Shown here one piece after another: positions 14,929-23,413 of a stretch of DNA of 32,526 bases. The position numbers and the translations under genes were made by a program. The notes under the pieces are model-generated. The model was not told the DNA's origin, ran no database searches, and saw only the letters and a list, made by a program, of their open reading frames with translations. The stretch is taken from positions 1 through 32,526 of the forward strand of contig QZJM01000010.1 of assembly GCA_003605065.1 (NCBI GenBank), written 5' to 3'. The DNA is from Dethiobacter sp. (GTDB lineage Bacteria; Bacillota; Dethiobacteria; DTU022; UBA8154). Positions within the stretch are counted from its first letter, which is position 1, and each line of letters begins with the position of its first letter.

Positions 14929-16173
14929 TTAGTTTTTCCTGAGAAACTGCATGGTAGCGTCTTTATAAATTATGGCCCTGGTTTTGGGACCATGTTCCTC
15001 AAGGAGCAGGGTTAAAACTTTGGACCATTCATCACATAAAACTAAGTTTTTCTGGGGTCCCAGCCTCTGCCCGGGATACTTGCTGAGAAGGATGTTTCTT
15101 TTAATGTTCTGCGGGAACAGCCCCTCCCGGGACCATAAACTGCCACCAATATCATGACCGAATGGATCAAACAGGTAATGGACCACCTGACCCGTAGGGC
15201 TGTTAACGATGGTAACCAAGTCCCCGCCCTCTTTTTTTAAGGAGTGTGCTCCCAGAGACAGTGCAATTAAAGCTTCGGAGCCCTTGGCATAAGCATTACT
15301 GACGACAACATCGGCATCCTTATAAAAGTCCGTTACATATAATTTCTTAGCTATTTCCACTCCTTTTTTGTACGCTAAAATGGGGTCGCCTGCAACGAGT
15401 TCTACAGCCTGCCTCCTGCTGTTGGGGAGCACATCGATTTTAAAATCAAAGTTTATCATTCTGACAACTTCTTCTATTTCAGCCTGCATTTTGCTGTTTT
15501 CTAAAACTCCCATGTTGCCAACAAATCCCACACCTCTTTCGCGGAGATCGTCAATGGCTTTTTTGTGGTTTTGATGAATTGTCTCGATAGCAGATACTCC
15601 AGGGAGAATTATTTTCCCCCCTCCTCCAAAGCCGTTAAAGGCATGGGGAAGAATGCATCCTATGCCAATTTTCAGGTCGCTCTCCAAAACTTCTCTGTTT
15701 ATGAAAACAGAGGTTCCGAATGTGGTTTTTCCCGCATAACCGCAGTTTTCATAAGGGTTATGATTATAGACGGGAAATTTCTCTATAATTTCCCTGCCCA
15801 GTTTTTTTTCGAAATCCAGCCTGGTATAAGCGCCATGTGCGCCAAGGGCTGCGACAAAGCTTATATTCTCCTCTTTAATCCCCGCCCTTATTAGTTCCCG
15901 TATAACCCTGGGAGCAATTTCGGCTACATTTGTAGGCCTGGACAGATCATCAAAAATAATTGCCGCCTTTTTTCGATTTCCGGCTAGTTCAGGTAAAGTA
16001 GCAGTTCCCGTGGGTTTTGACAACCTCTCCTCAATCTCAGCATCTGTTAGAACCGGAAGAGCATCTGCCGGGATATCGGCAAAAAAAATTTCCCAGTCAG
16101 CGGGAAGCGCAACCTCCATCTCTGTCTCATTAAACCAGGCTTCCTGCGGCAATTTAAAACTTTTCGTTTCCAT
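14929..16173 (-). CDS. larA: LarA-family nickel-pincer racemase homologue
   Basis: 414 residues on the minus strand, start ATG at 16173 after a GGTGGGTGAG ribosome-binding site. The family (former DUF2088) racemises or epimerises 2-hydroxy acids using a nickel-pincer nucleotide bound to lysine. The nickel-site residues are all in place: H113 (ALGAHGAY), H177 and K187 (LPHAFNGFGGGGK) and H203 (HQNH), with spacings of 10 and 16 residues as in lactate racemase (H174, K184, H200). The FDDLSRPT motif is at 74-81. No larB, larC or larE for cofactor synthesis is in the window. Its neighbours are a FadR-type regulator and an ABC importer. Substrate could be lactate or another 2-hydroxy acid; larA homologues vary widely. 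Confidence 0.85.
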   Translation of the reverse strand: METKSFKLPQEAWFNETEMEVALPADWEIFFADIPADALPVLTDAEIEERLSKPTGTATLPELAGNRKKAAIIFDDLSRPTNVAEIAPRVIRELIRAGIKEENISFVAALGAHGAYTRLDFEKKLGREIIEKFPVYNHNPYENCGYAGKTTFGTSVFINREVLESDLKIGIGCILPHAFNGFGGGGKIILPGVSAIETIHQNHKKAIDDLRERGVGFVGNMGVLENSKMQAEIEEVVRMINFDFKIDVLPNSRRQAVELVAGDPILAYKKGVEIAKKLYVTDFYKDADVVVSNAYAKGSEALIALSLGAHSLKKEGGDLVTIVNSPTGQVVHYLFDPFGHDIGGSLWSREGLFPQNIKRNILLSKYPGQRLGPQKNLVLCDEWSKVLTLLLEEHGPKTRAIIYKDATMQFLRKN

Positions 16174-16249
16174 GTAAACTCACCCACCATCAATTGTGAA
16201 TATTATTGTTCTCTCAAAATGTTATTTGGTGAATAAAAAAATATACCAG

Positions 16250-16594
16250 TTAATTTATTAATTGCAAGATTAAAGCATTAGGCGCTTTGTGCATGGAAAA
16301 GCTATAGAAGCTTTTACCGCTCAAGCCCCCCCAGGCAAAAGTTACCAGTAAACACCCTGCCGATATACTGTTTAAAGAAGAAAAATACAGGACGCTAAAA
16401 CATAAAATTAAGGCCATAACACGTGTATACCTGGTGGTAACAGGAAGGAGTACAAGTAAGGCTGCAAGGGCTGCCATTCCTCCGAAGTATACAAGCTCCT
16501 GGCTCCGCCCGTGTAAGAATTCCAGAAGACCGGTAATAACTACAATTGTGCATAATATTGCCCTGAGGCGCGTTAACTGTGGCACCTGTAGCAT
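16250..16594 (-). CDS. Hypothetical membrane protein, possibly truncated
   Basis: 114 residues from ATG at 16594. Four hydrophobic segments are visible (about residues 11-24, 34-53, 59-72 and 76-92). The N-terminal part (LTRLRAILCTIVVITGLLEFLHG) resembles the start of larger multi-helix transporters or nucleoside-recognition proteins, so this may be what remains of a longer gene. The tail KAPNALILQLIN is not hydrophobic enough for another helix. It lies 76 bases upstream of larA on the same strand and could share its transcript. I do not recognise the family. Confidence 0.45.
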   Translation of the reverse strand: MLQVPQLTRLRAILCTIVVITGLLEFLHGRSQELVYFGGMAALAALLVLLPVTTRYTRVMALILCFSVLYFSSLNSISAGCLLVTFAWGGLSGKSFYSFSMHKAPNALILQLIN

Positions 16595-16775
16595 ACTTTA
16601 ACCCCGTGTTAATCAGCTTTTTATTAATATGACGACAGTGTCCTAATACCAGTCTCTTCAGGCCTATGTTTTCATTATCTCATAACCCCCTCACGAAAGT
16701 AAAGAATAAAAGGGCAGCAAAACATGTCTTAAAACTGAGGTATATCAAAAGAAAGCCAGTTAGAAAAGATAACCC

Positions 16776-16824
16776 TTGACAAATTTAAAACAATATTAGT
16801 ATTATATTAATATGTCAGACATAT
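16776..16824 (+). promoter_or_regulatory. gntR promoter with palindromic operator over the start point
   Basis: TTGACA (16776-16781), 18-base spacer, TATTAT (16800-16805), so transcription should begin near 16812. A perfect 15-base palindrome, ATATGTC-A-GACATAT, occupies 16810-16824. FadR-subfamily GntR regulators bind palindromes with TGTNNNACA-like cores, so this is very likely the autoregulatory site: bound protein would block initiation. The rest of the divergent region (16595-16775) shows no clear feature. Confidence 0.7.
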
Positions 16825-16871
16825 ATAAGTCTATATGATAAATTTCATTAAAACATCGTAAAGGTGTGTAT

Positions 16872-17612
16872 ATGATTAAAAAAGTTAAACCCCCTTTTAA
16901 ACCTTTTAAAAAAACCTACGCTCATAACTATGTTTCTGAGTTGCTAAAAGAGTACATTGTTTCAGGAGTATATAACGCAGGCGATCAACTACCCAGTGAA
17001 ATTGATTTATGCCAGGATTTAGGTGTGAGCCGTTCGGCTGTGCGAGAAGGGTTAAGAGAACTGGAAGGGGCTGGGTTAATAAAAACTGTACAGGGGTCTA
17101 AGGGAGGAAGATTCGTTAATAAAATTAACTCGGATATAATCGTTCATGGACTTGATTTAATTTTAAAATCACGAAATGCTAGTTTTGAACAGTTGATGGA
17201 AGCAAGAAAAATAATTGAATGTGTAACCGCTCAAATGGCAGCACTTAACCGTACAGAGGAACATCTTGAAGCAATGTTAAAAATTGTTGATTTAAGAACA
17301 AAATCAAAAGAAGAATTTTATAAAAAAAATTATGAGTTACATGAAATTGTCGCTCTATCCTCACAAAATATGGTTCTATTTTATATCGTTCAGGCTCTTC
17401 GTAAGCTTATTTTTCGCACATACTCTTTTATTACTATGGAAGAAATTGACATTGAACGTGCTATTGAGTGTCACTATGCAATTTATAAAGCTATTAAAAA
17501 CCGTGATCCAGAAGAGGCTGAAAAGGCGATGATATCCGATTTAGAAGCCTATAGGAAGCTCTATCTTGAAATTATCAGAAAACGTTTGGAGAAAAAAGGA
17601 AATAAATTATAA
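16872..17612 (+). CDS. GntR-family transcriptional regulator, FadR (FCD) subfamily
   Basis: 246 residues from ATG 16872 (AAAGG 7 bases upstream; GTG 16866 is less well spaced). The N-terminal winged helix-turn-helix has the signature GDQLPSEIDLCQDLGVSRSAVREGLREL, split here as LPSEIDLCQDLGVSR then SAVREGLREL. The C-terminal helical FCD domain begins near MEARKIIECV and includes ELHEIVALSSQN and ECHYAIYKAIKNRDPEEA. FCD domains usually bind a metal and a carboxylate ligand. The terminal histidine common in them (MxxHL) is MISDLE here, so metal binding may be altered. It lies between larA and the importer and probably controls both in response to the transported acid. A palindrome covers its own start point. 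Confidence 0.9.
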   Translation: MIKKVKPPFKPFKKTYAHNYVSELLKEYIVSGVYNAGDQLPSEIDLCQDLGVSRSAVREGLRELEGAGLIKTVQGSKGGRFVNKINSDIIVHGLDLILKSRNASFEQLMEARKIIECVTAQMAALNRTEEHLEAMLKIVDLRTKSKEEFYKKNYELHEIVALSSQNMVLFYIVQALRKLIFRTYSFITMEEIDIERAIECHYAIYKAIKNRDPEEAEKAMISDLEAYRKLYLEIIRKRLEKKGNKL

Positions 17613-17647
17613 AAAATCAGTCTGAATTTTGGAAGCAAAAACCTTTT

Positions 17648-17680
17648 AAGAATAAGCTAAGAATAAGCTAAGAATAATTT
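17648..17680 (+). repeat. Short tandem repeat after gntR
   Basis: The 11-base unit AAGAATAAGCT occurs twice in a row (17648-17669), followed by a partial third copy. The 270-base gap from 17613 to 17882 otherwise holds a purine-rich run (about 17708-17725) and a ghost ribosome-binding sequence CTGGAGGAGG (about 17769-17778) without a start codon. No convincing terminator or consensus promoter was found. Confidence 0.6.
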
Positions 17681-17882
17681 ACTGAAATAGTCTTAAATTT
17701 AAAGTCAAATAAAAAAGGGGGAGGGGTTATTTAACAAATATTCCCGGGAGTTGTTGTTTGATTTATTCCTGGAGGAGGCTCATTATTTATTATTTAAAAT
17801 CTTTTTGTTAAATGAAGTCTCGTTAAAAGTATGAAGTCAGATACCGGAAACAAATAACAAAAGAAAGAGGGGAAGATTGAAG

Positions 17883-19142
17883 ATGAAAAGAAACTGGCTT
17901 ATTTTGCGGGGGTTAGCGCTGTTATTGGTTTTGCTGATCGGTTTTAGCCTGGTAGGAGGTTGTGCCAAACCTGCACCTCCGCAGGACCAGAGCAAGGGTG
18001 CAGAAAAGCCTGTAGAAACTGTTAAAGTAGGGGTTATCGATTGCTATACCGGAGCGGCCACAACATATACTTACGATGCTTTGGATGGTTTTAAACTGGC
18101 TCTGGAGGAAATTAAAGAAGAAGGAACACTGGGATTTAACATCGAGTTTGTTACCAGGGATGATGAATTCTCCCCTGACAAATCCCTTAACTGGGCCAAG
18201 GAGCTGGTTATGAGGGAGGAAGTTGATCTGCTGGCAGGGATAATTAACAGTGCTGCTGCCCTGGGAGTTTCCCAGTATGCCAAGGAGGAAAAAGTTCCCT
18301 TCCTTGTCTGGGGGTCCATGAGCGATAAAATTACCGGGGAAGCAGGACACCGCTATGTTTTCAGTATGCTTCCCAATACCGCCATAATCGGTCGTTCCGG
18401 GGCTATTCAAATGTCCAGTATGCCTTATACTAAATACTTCCTGGCAGGAAGCGATTACGAGTATGGGCACTCTGTGGTAAATAATTTCTGGGAAAACTTT
18501 ACAGAAATGAAACCGGATGCAACCAAGGTTGGTGAGCTATGGTGGCCGGTGAGGGAGCCGGACTTTACCCCTCATATCAGTACCATCAGGGCGGCTAAAC
18601 CAGAGGTAGTAATTGTGGGTACCGGCGGAGCCGACATGGTTCCCTTCCTGAAGGCTGTAAATTCTACCGGGCTAAACAAAGAGGTAAAGATCTGGGTGCA
18701 CACGGCAACAGACCTCAGCACCTTAAAGCCGCTCGGAGCAGAAGCTCCCGAAGGAATTTTCGGTACCAACCCCTATCACCATTATTTCCCGGATACTCCG
18801 GAAAATAAAACTTTTGTGGAAGCTTTTAAAAAGGCCTACGGCCGCGCGCCGGCTGCTTTCGCCCTGAACGGGTATATTGCCGGCCATAGCATTGCCGGAG
18901 CTCTCCGCAAACTGGATACATTTGACAAGGAGAAATTTATTGATGCTCTTGAAGGTTTAACCATTGACAGTCCCGTTGGCCCTGTAACAATACGGGAATA
19001 TGATCACCAGATTATTTCCCCCATGTTTTTCGGGACAACTGTCAAGAGCGATGAACCTTTCCTTGTAGCCGGTGACATTGTTACATTATCCGGTAAAGAT
19101 GTCATTCCACCTGTAGAAAAAATACAAGCCAAGCGTAAATAA
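17883..19142 (+). CDS. livK: ABC importer substrate-binding lipoprotein (branched-chain amino acid type)
   Basis: 419 residues from ATG 17883; TTG 17877, six bases earlier, is also possible (AGAGGGG upstream). A lipoprotein signal peptide ends at the lipobox LVGGC (Cys27), so it is anchored outside the membrane. The rest is a type I periplasmic-binding fold (VKVGVIDCYTGAATTY, LVMREEVDLLAGIINSAAAL, EVVIVGTGGADMVPF). The ligand-binding family includes binders of Leu/Ile/Val, amides, urea and aromatic acids; no residue here fixes the substrate. Position after gntR and opposite larA suggests a carboxylate ligand, by inference. First gene of a five-gene importer set. Confidence 0.88.
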   Translation: MKRNWLILRGLALLLVLLIGFSLVGGCAKPAPPQDQSKGAEKPVETVKVGVIDCYTGAATTYTYDALDGFKLALEEIKEEGTLGFNIEFVTRDDEFSPDKSLNWAKELVMREEVDLLAGIINSAAALGVSQYAKEEKVPFLVWGSMSDKITGEAGHRYVFSMLPNTAIIGRSGAIQMSSMPYTKYFLAGSDYEYGHSVVNNFWENFTEMKPDATKVGELWWPVREPDFTPHISTIRAAKPEVVIVGTGGADMVPFLKAVNSTGLNKEVKIWVHTATDLSTLKPLGAEAPEGIFGTNPYHHYFPDTPENKTFVEAFKKAYGRAPAAFALNGYIAGHSIAGALRKLDTFDKEKFIDALEGLTIDSPVGPVTIREYDHQIISPMFFGTTVKSDEPFLVAGDIVTLSGKDVIPPVEKIQAKRK

Positions 19143-19187
19143 TTGGACAATAACTAAGGAATAAAATTTGTCTGTACGGGAGTTATT

Positions 19188-19249
19188 GCTGCCATTTCGC
19201 CGGGGGAAATTGGTACGGAATCGCATGCTTTACCTGGCGGAGTGGCAGC
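19188..19249 (+). other. Long hairpin in the livK-livH gap
   Basis: GCTGCCA (19188-19194) pairs with TGGCAGC (19243-19249), and CGCC (19198-19201) with GGCG (19236-19239), enclosing about 34 bases. No U-run follows. The gap is 258 bases with no gene. Such hairpins often stabilise the upstream binding-protein message or lower expression of the permeases. Confidence 0.5.
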
Positions 19250-19400
19250 AGGCTCCGCTATAAAATCTCCTTGTTAAGCCGCCTTGTCCTTTAGGTAATC
19301 CATGGGATAGCCGCCAAAGCCAGTTATTTGTTCCTCTCGTTTTAAGTTTAAGCATACCGGTTACGACAAAGTGCCGGTTGCTGCAGAAAGGGGTTTCTAA

Positions 19401-20300
19401 ATGGATTTCTCCGCAATTTTATCTCAATTCCCTGATTTATACACCCTGGCGGGCCAGTTCTTTGTGGGAATGAGCCGGGCTATGATCCTCTTCGTTGTTG
19501 CTGCCGGGTTAACAGTAGTAATGGGCGTTCTCAGGATAGTAAATTTTACCCACGGTACCTTTTACATGCTGGGAGCCTTTATAGCTTTTAGCGTAGCGCA
19601 ATGGCTTGGCGGAAGCAGTGGTTTCTGGCTGGCTTTACTAATTGCCCCTCTTATTGTCGCTGCCCTGAGCTTTGTTGTAGAAAGTACCCTGATGCGCCGG
19701 ATCTATGACCAGCCCCGTTTAATGCAATTGCTGCTTACTTATGCACTGGTGCTGGCTTTTAACGACCTCATAAAGATCGTTTGGGGAGTTCATTACAAAT
19801 CCATGGCAAACCCTATCCCTGGCTCTATTTCCCTGGGAGGGGCGACGCTGCCCAGCTACAACCTTATTCTCCTGGCTGCAGGCCCGCTGGTGGCACTGGG
19901 GCTCTGGTTTTTTATGTCGCGAACTATGATGGGCAAGCTTTGCCGGGCGACCGCTACAGACCGGGAAATGGTTGATGCACTGGGGATCAACAGTAAACAG
20001 GTATTTGCATCGGTATTTGTACTGGGATGTTACCTGGCCGGGCTGGGGGGAACTTTGATTGCACCGACTACCAATATCGTCATAGGTATGGGGATGGGCA
20101 TTATTATCAATGCTATCCTGGTGGTGGTAGTGGGAGGATTGGGAAATGTCTGGGGGGCCCTGGTAGTATCCTTTATCTTTGGTATCGGAGAATCTTTCGG
20201 CGTGCTCTTTGCCCCTCGCTTTGCCCTTGTTTTTCCGTTTTTAATTGCTGCCACCCTACTGATGATCCGCCCTTCGGGTTTAATGAAATCAGTCTGGTAA
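19401..20300 (+). CDS. livH: Branched-chain amino acid-type ABC permease (LivH family)
   Basis: 299 residues, about eight hydrophobic segments. Typical LivH features: AAGLTVVMGVLRIVNFTHGTFYMLGAF near the N-terminus (read as VMGVLRIVNFTHG then TFYMLGAF), RATATDREMVDALGIN for contact with the ATPases, and the late GLGNVWGALVVSFIFGIGE. ATG 19401 has AGAAAGGGG upstream. Forms the transmembrane pore with the next gene. Confidence 0.93.
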   Translation: MDFSAILSQFPDLYTLAGQFFVGMSRAMILFVVAAGLTVVMGVLRIVNFTHGTFYMLGAFIAFSVAQWLGGSSGFWLALLIAPLIVAALSFVVESTLMRRIYDQPRLMQLLLTYALVLAFNDLIKIVWGVHYKSMANPIPGSISLGGATLPSYNLILLAAGPLVALGLWFFMSRTMMGKLCRATATDREMVDALGINSKQVFASVFVLGCYLAGLGGTLIAPTTNIVIGMGMGIIINAILVVVVGGLGNVWGALVVSFIFGIGESFGVLFAPRFALVFPFLIAATLLMIRPSGLMKSVW

Positions 20301-20315
20301 GAAAGGAGTCAGCTT

Positions 20316-21305
20316 GTGTCCACTCTATTTGCGCGTTTTACTGAGGCAAAAAAGATTTTGCTTTTGTTATTAATTCTCGCTGCCCTGCTGGTTATGTTTT
20401 TTATACCTACTTTTCTCTCCAAGTACTCTGTTTACCTGCTGACTGTTATTCTTTTTACCGCCTTACTTGCTACAAGCCTCAATATTTCCCTGGGTTATGG
20501 TGGAATGTTACCGCTGCACCAGGCCGTTTTTTTCGGTGTTGGTGCTTATGCGGCGGCATTGCTTTTAAATAAAAGCCCCCTTCCGCCCTGGCTTAGTTTT
20601 TTGGCTGCCCCGCTGGTAGCCGCCGGGGTGGCGCTGGTTATCGGTACTGTTTGTGTCCGCCTGCGCGGCCTGTATTTCGGTATGATGACCCTGGCCATGG
20701 GGCAGCTGGTCTGGGCCATAGTATACCGCTGGTACGAATTTACGGGTGGAGACGACGGTATTCACGGGATTGCTGTTCCCCAGGTGCTGCGCTCTATTCC
20801 TGCAGCATATTACACCGCTCTTATTGTATTTTCGGTGTGCCTGCTGATTATATACATTATCCTCAACTCACCTTTTGGCATCGCCCTTCAGGCCGTCAGA
20901 GACAATCACCAGCGTTGTGAAAGCATTGGTATCAATATCCGCCATCACCAGTTGATAGCCTTTGTCCTGGCAGGATTTTTTTCCGGGGTTGCAGGGGTCT
21001 TGTTTGTAATTCTGGAACGTTCCGTTTCTCCTTCCCTGCTGTTCTGGACCAAATCGGCAGAGCTTCTGATTATGGTGCTCTTAGGAGGCATGTTTACTTT
21101 CTTAGGCCCTACTTTTGGGGCAGCGGTCATCATCGTGCTGGGGGTTTTCCTGGGCGTTATCACCGAATACTGGCTGCTGGTACTGGGAACTGTCCTGGTC
21201 CTCTTGATTCTTTTCCTGCCCCAGGGAGTTCTGGGATTTGTTAAAGAAAAAATTAGCAGCAGTGCTCCGGAGCGGAAAGGGGTAGACAAGTATGCTCAAG
21301 GTTAA
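20316..21305 (+). CDS. livM: Branched-chain amino acid-type ABC permease (LivM family)
   Basis: 329 residues from GTG 20316 (AAGAAAGGAG upstream). Multi-helix protein with LivM motifs SLNISLGYGGMLPLHQAVFFGVGAY (read as NISLGYGGMLPLHQ), RLRGLYFGMMTLAMGQ, TGGDDGIHGI and AVRDNHQRCESIGIN. The last is the loop that couples to the ATPases. Its end overlaps livG by 14 bases, indicating translational coupling. Confidence 0.93.
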   Translation: MSTLFARFTEAKKILLLLLILAALLVMFFIPTFLSKYSVYLLTVILFTALLATSLNISLGYGGMLPLHQAVFFGVGAYAAALLLNKSPLPPWLSFLAAPLVAAGVALVIGTVCVRLRGLYFGMMTLAMGQLVWAIVYRWYEFTGGDDGIHGIAVPQVLRSIPAAYYTALIVFSVCLLIIYIILNSPFGIALQAVRDNHQRCESIGINIRHHQLIAFVLAGFFSGVAGVLFVILERSVSPSLLFWTKSAELLIMVLLGGMFTFLGPTFGAAVIIVLGVFLGVITEYWLLVLGTVLVLLILFLPQGVLGFVKEKISSSAPERKGVDKYAQG

Positions 21306-22029
21306 GAAATTGGTAAAATCCTTTGACGGGTTTTTGGCCGTAAATGGCGCGGAGCTTACCGTGGAAAAAGGGCAGATAGTGGCGGTAATCGGCCCTAACG
21401 GGGCCGGGAAAACCACCCTGTTTAATCTTATTACCGGTCATCTCGTTCCTTCTGAGGGAACCATTGAGTTTAAAGAGCGCGATATCAAGGCACTTTCACC
21501 GCATAAAATCTGTCATATGGGTATTTCCCGCTCCTTCCAGTTAATTAATATCTTCCCGAAGTTAACGGTCTTTGAAAATGTCCAGGTCTCCATTCTTTCC
21601 CGCAAGCGTAAGATTTTGAACATGTTTTCTCCCACTAATAAAATGCTGGTGGAGGAGACCTACCGCATACTGGAAAAAGTGGGCCTGGATGATAAAGCAC
21701 AGTTGTTAAGCACCTCTCTGTCATACGGAGATCAAAAGATCCTGGAAATGGCCATAGCCCTCGGAAATGAGCCGGAACTGCTGCTACTGGATGAACCAAC
21801 GGCGGGGATGTCTCCCGAGGAAACAGCATCTACCATTAAACTGGTTAAAGAACTGGCAAGATCAGAAGGGTTGACTATTTTATTTACCGAACATGATCTT
21901 GATGTTGTTTTTGGCATTGCTGAAAAGATTATGGTTATGCAGCAGGGGAAAACTATTGCCCAGGGACTACCCGCTGATATACGGGCCAATAAACTGGTAC
22001 AGGCAGCTTACCTGGGGGAGGAATTCTGA
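21292..22029 (+). CDS. livG: ABC transporter ATP-binding protein (LivG family)
   Basis: 245 residues. Walker A GPNGAGKTT (about 33-41), Q-loop SRSFQLINIFPKLTV, signature LSYGDQKILEMA (a D replaces the second G of LSGGQ, common in LivG), Walker B LLLLDEPTAGM and the switch histidine TEHDLDVVF. The insert after the Q-loop (SRKRKILNMFSPTNK) is typical of LivG. It starts inside livM and its stop TGA shares an A with the livF start. Confidence 0.94.
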   Translation: MLKVKKLVKSFDGFLAVNGAELTVEKGQIVAVIGPNGAGKTTLFNLITGHLVPSEGTIEFKERDIKALSPHKICHMGISRSFQLINIFPKLTVFENVQVSILSRKRKILNMFSPTNKMLVEETYRILEKVGLDDKAQLLSTSLSYGDQKILEMAIALGNEPELLLLDEPTAGMSPEETASTIKLVKELARSEGLTILFTEHDLDVVFGIAEKIMVMQQGKTIAQGLPADIRANKLVQAAYLGEEF

Positions 22030-22727
22030 TGATAGAAGTAAAAGACATTCATACCTATTATGGTTTAAGCCATATCCTTTTCGGGGTATCGTTGCAGGTT
22101 AACAAAGAGGAGATAGTCTGTATCCTGGGCCGAAACGGTGCGGGAAAGACTACCACGATGCGCAGTATTATGGGTCTGACCCCACCCCGACAGGGAAGTA
22201 TTATTTTTAAAGGTGAAGATATCACCAGAATGCCGGTTTATAAGATAGCCCGCCTGAGGATGGGTTTTGTCCCGGACAACCGCCGTATTTTCCCGGACCT
22301 GACAGTGGGAGAAAACCTGGAAATAGCCAGTAAAGGCAATTCTCAGGGGGACGGATGGGACAAGGAACGAGTTTACCGGCTTTTTCCGGCGTTAAAGGCA
22401 ATAGATTCCCGTAAAGGGGGCTTTTGCAGCGGCGGAGAACAACAGATGCTCAGTATTGCCCGGGCTTTAATGGGCAACCCCGAGTTTTTACTCCTGGATG
22501 AGCCTACGGAGGGGCTTGCTCCCCTGGTGGTGCGCGAACTGATGGAGCAGATTGGCAGGCTAAGAGAAGAGGGCCTTTCCATATTGATGGCTGAACAAAA
22601 CGTAAAATCGGCGCTTAAGCTGGCTGACAGGGTCTATGTAATCGACCGGGGACAAATTCGTTTCCAGGGGAGTGTAACGGAGCTCGAGGATAATGAAGAA
22701 ATTAGAAAAAAGTACCTGCTGGTCTAG
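22029..22727 (+). CDS. livF: ABC transporter ATP-binding protein (LivF family)
   Basis: 232 residues. Walker A GRNGAGKTT, signature SGGEQQMLSIARALM, Walker B FLLLDEPTEGLAP, and AEQNVKSALKLADRVYVID at the switch region. The shorter LivF form, pairing with LivG as a heterodimer. ATG overlaps the livG stop by one base (ATGA-type coupling, GGAATTCTGATG). Last gene before a strong terminator. Confidence 0.95.
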   Translation: MIEVKDIHTYYGLSHILFGVSLQVNKEEIVCILGRNGAGKTTTMRSIMGLTPPRQGSIIFKGEDITRMPVYKIARLRMGFVPDNRRIFPDLTVGENLEIASKGNSQGDGWDKERVYRLFPALKAIDSRKGGFCSGGEQQMLSIARALMGNPEFLLLDEPTEGLAPLVVRELMEQIGRLREEGLSILMAEQNVKSALKLADRVYVIDRGQIRFQGSVTELEDNEEIRKKYLLV

Positions 22728-22806
22728 CAGACATTGCATCGATTTTCTGTAATCAAAAGATCAGGTGATATGACGAAGATTTAGACTGGGACTAAAATTA
22801 TACGAA

Positions 22807-22849
22807 ACAGGGGAGACTGTCTGAAAAGAAAAAGTCTCCCCTGTTTTTT
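22807..22849 (+). terminator. Strong terminator of the liv operon
   Basis: ACAGGGGAGACT (22807-22818) is an exact inverted repeat of AGTCTCCCCTGT (22833-22844), with a 14-base loop and a T6 tract. Read on the other strand it ends in GTTTCG and may weakly serve hutP, which converges on it. Confidence 0.9.
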
Positions 22850-22886
22850 ACCCGATGCCGGGGATTATCAGTGGGCTTACTTACTT

Positions 22887-23303
22887 CTAGATTACCCGGT
22901 GCCCCAGCCCTACGCATACTTCATTGAGGTGAAGCAGGCCTATGGCAAAAAAAACGGCCACCACAATATGGTCACTTTTTCTGGCTATACCGACTTTTCC
23001 ACCCACGTTTAAACCGATAGCTTTGGGCATTACCTGGACAAGGGCCTCCCGTGCCGCCCCGGCTACAGCACCTTCACACAGGTGTGTCTGGTCAATAATT
23101 CCTTCCCTTTTGGAAGCAACAACAGCTCTTTCCAACACCTTTTGCATGGTAGTAATAAATTCTCCTCCAAAATCCACGGCTGTTGCTTTGATCCCTTCTC
23201 GTGAGTAGTTTTCCTTGAACTCTCTTTCTGCTTCCCTGCTGTGACTCATGGCAAGTTTCAGCGCTGCCCGGGCTACGATAACGCTGTCAAACTGCTGGCT
23301 CAT
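22887..23303 (-). CDS. hutP: HutP-family protein
   Basis: 138 residues on the minus strand, ATG at 23303 after GAAGGGGGGAG. The C-terminal half matches HutP, the histidine-activated RNA-binding antiterminator of Bacillus hut operons: REALVQVMPKAIGLNVGGK, DHIVVAVFFAIGLLHLNEV and the final GLGHRVI. By my alignment to remembered B. subtilis HutP, the Mg-binding histidines 73 and 77 are glycines here (HLCEGAVAGAAREAL) and His138 is not clearly kept, so histidine/Mg activation may be lost. No hut genes are in the window. Clostridia often carry such stand-alone homologues. A large structured non-coding element lies about 110 bases upstream on the same strand. Binding to it is a hypothesis only. Confidence 0.8.
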   Translation of the reverse strand: MSQQFDSVIVARAALKLAMSHSREAEREFKENYSREGIKATAVDFGGEFITTMQKVLERAVVASKREGIIDQTHLCEGAVAGAAREALVQVMPKAIGLNVGGKVGIARKSDHIVVAVFFAIGLLHLNEVCVGLGHRVI

Positions 23304-23413
23304 AAAATACTCCCCCCTTCAAAAGTATATCATAAAAAAGAAATAAATACTAAAAGGACTTTTTCCAAAAACGTATAAGTTATACTATATAAAAATAGTT
23401 ATCTCTAATAGAT

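Noticed and set aside
17769-17820. Ribosome-binding-like CTGGAGGAGG upstream of livK
   Set aside because: No start codon follows at usable spacing, so no small gene is supported.
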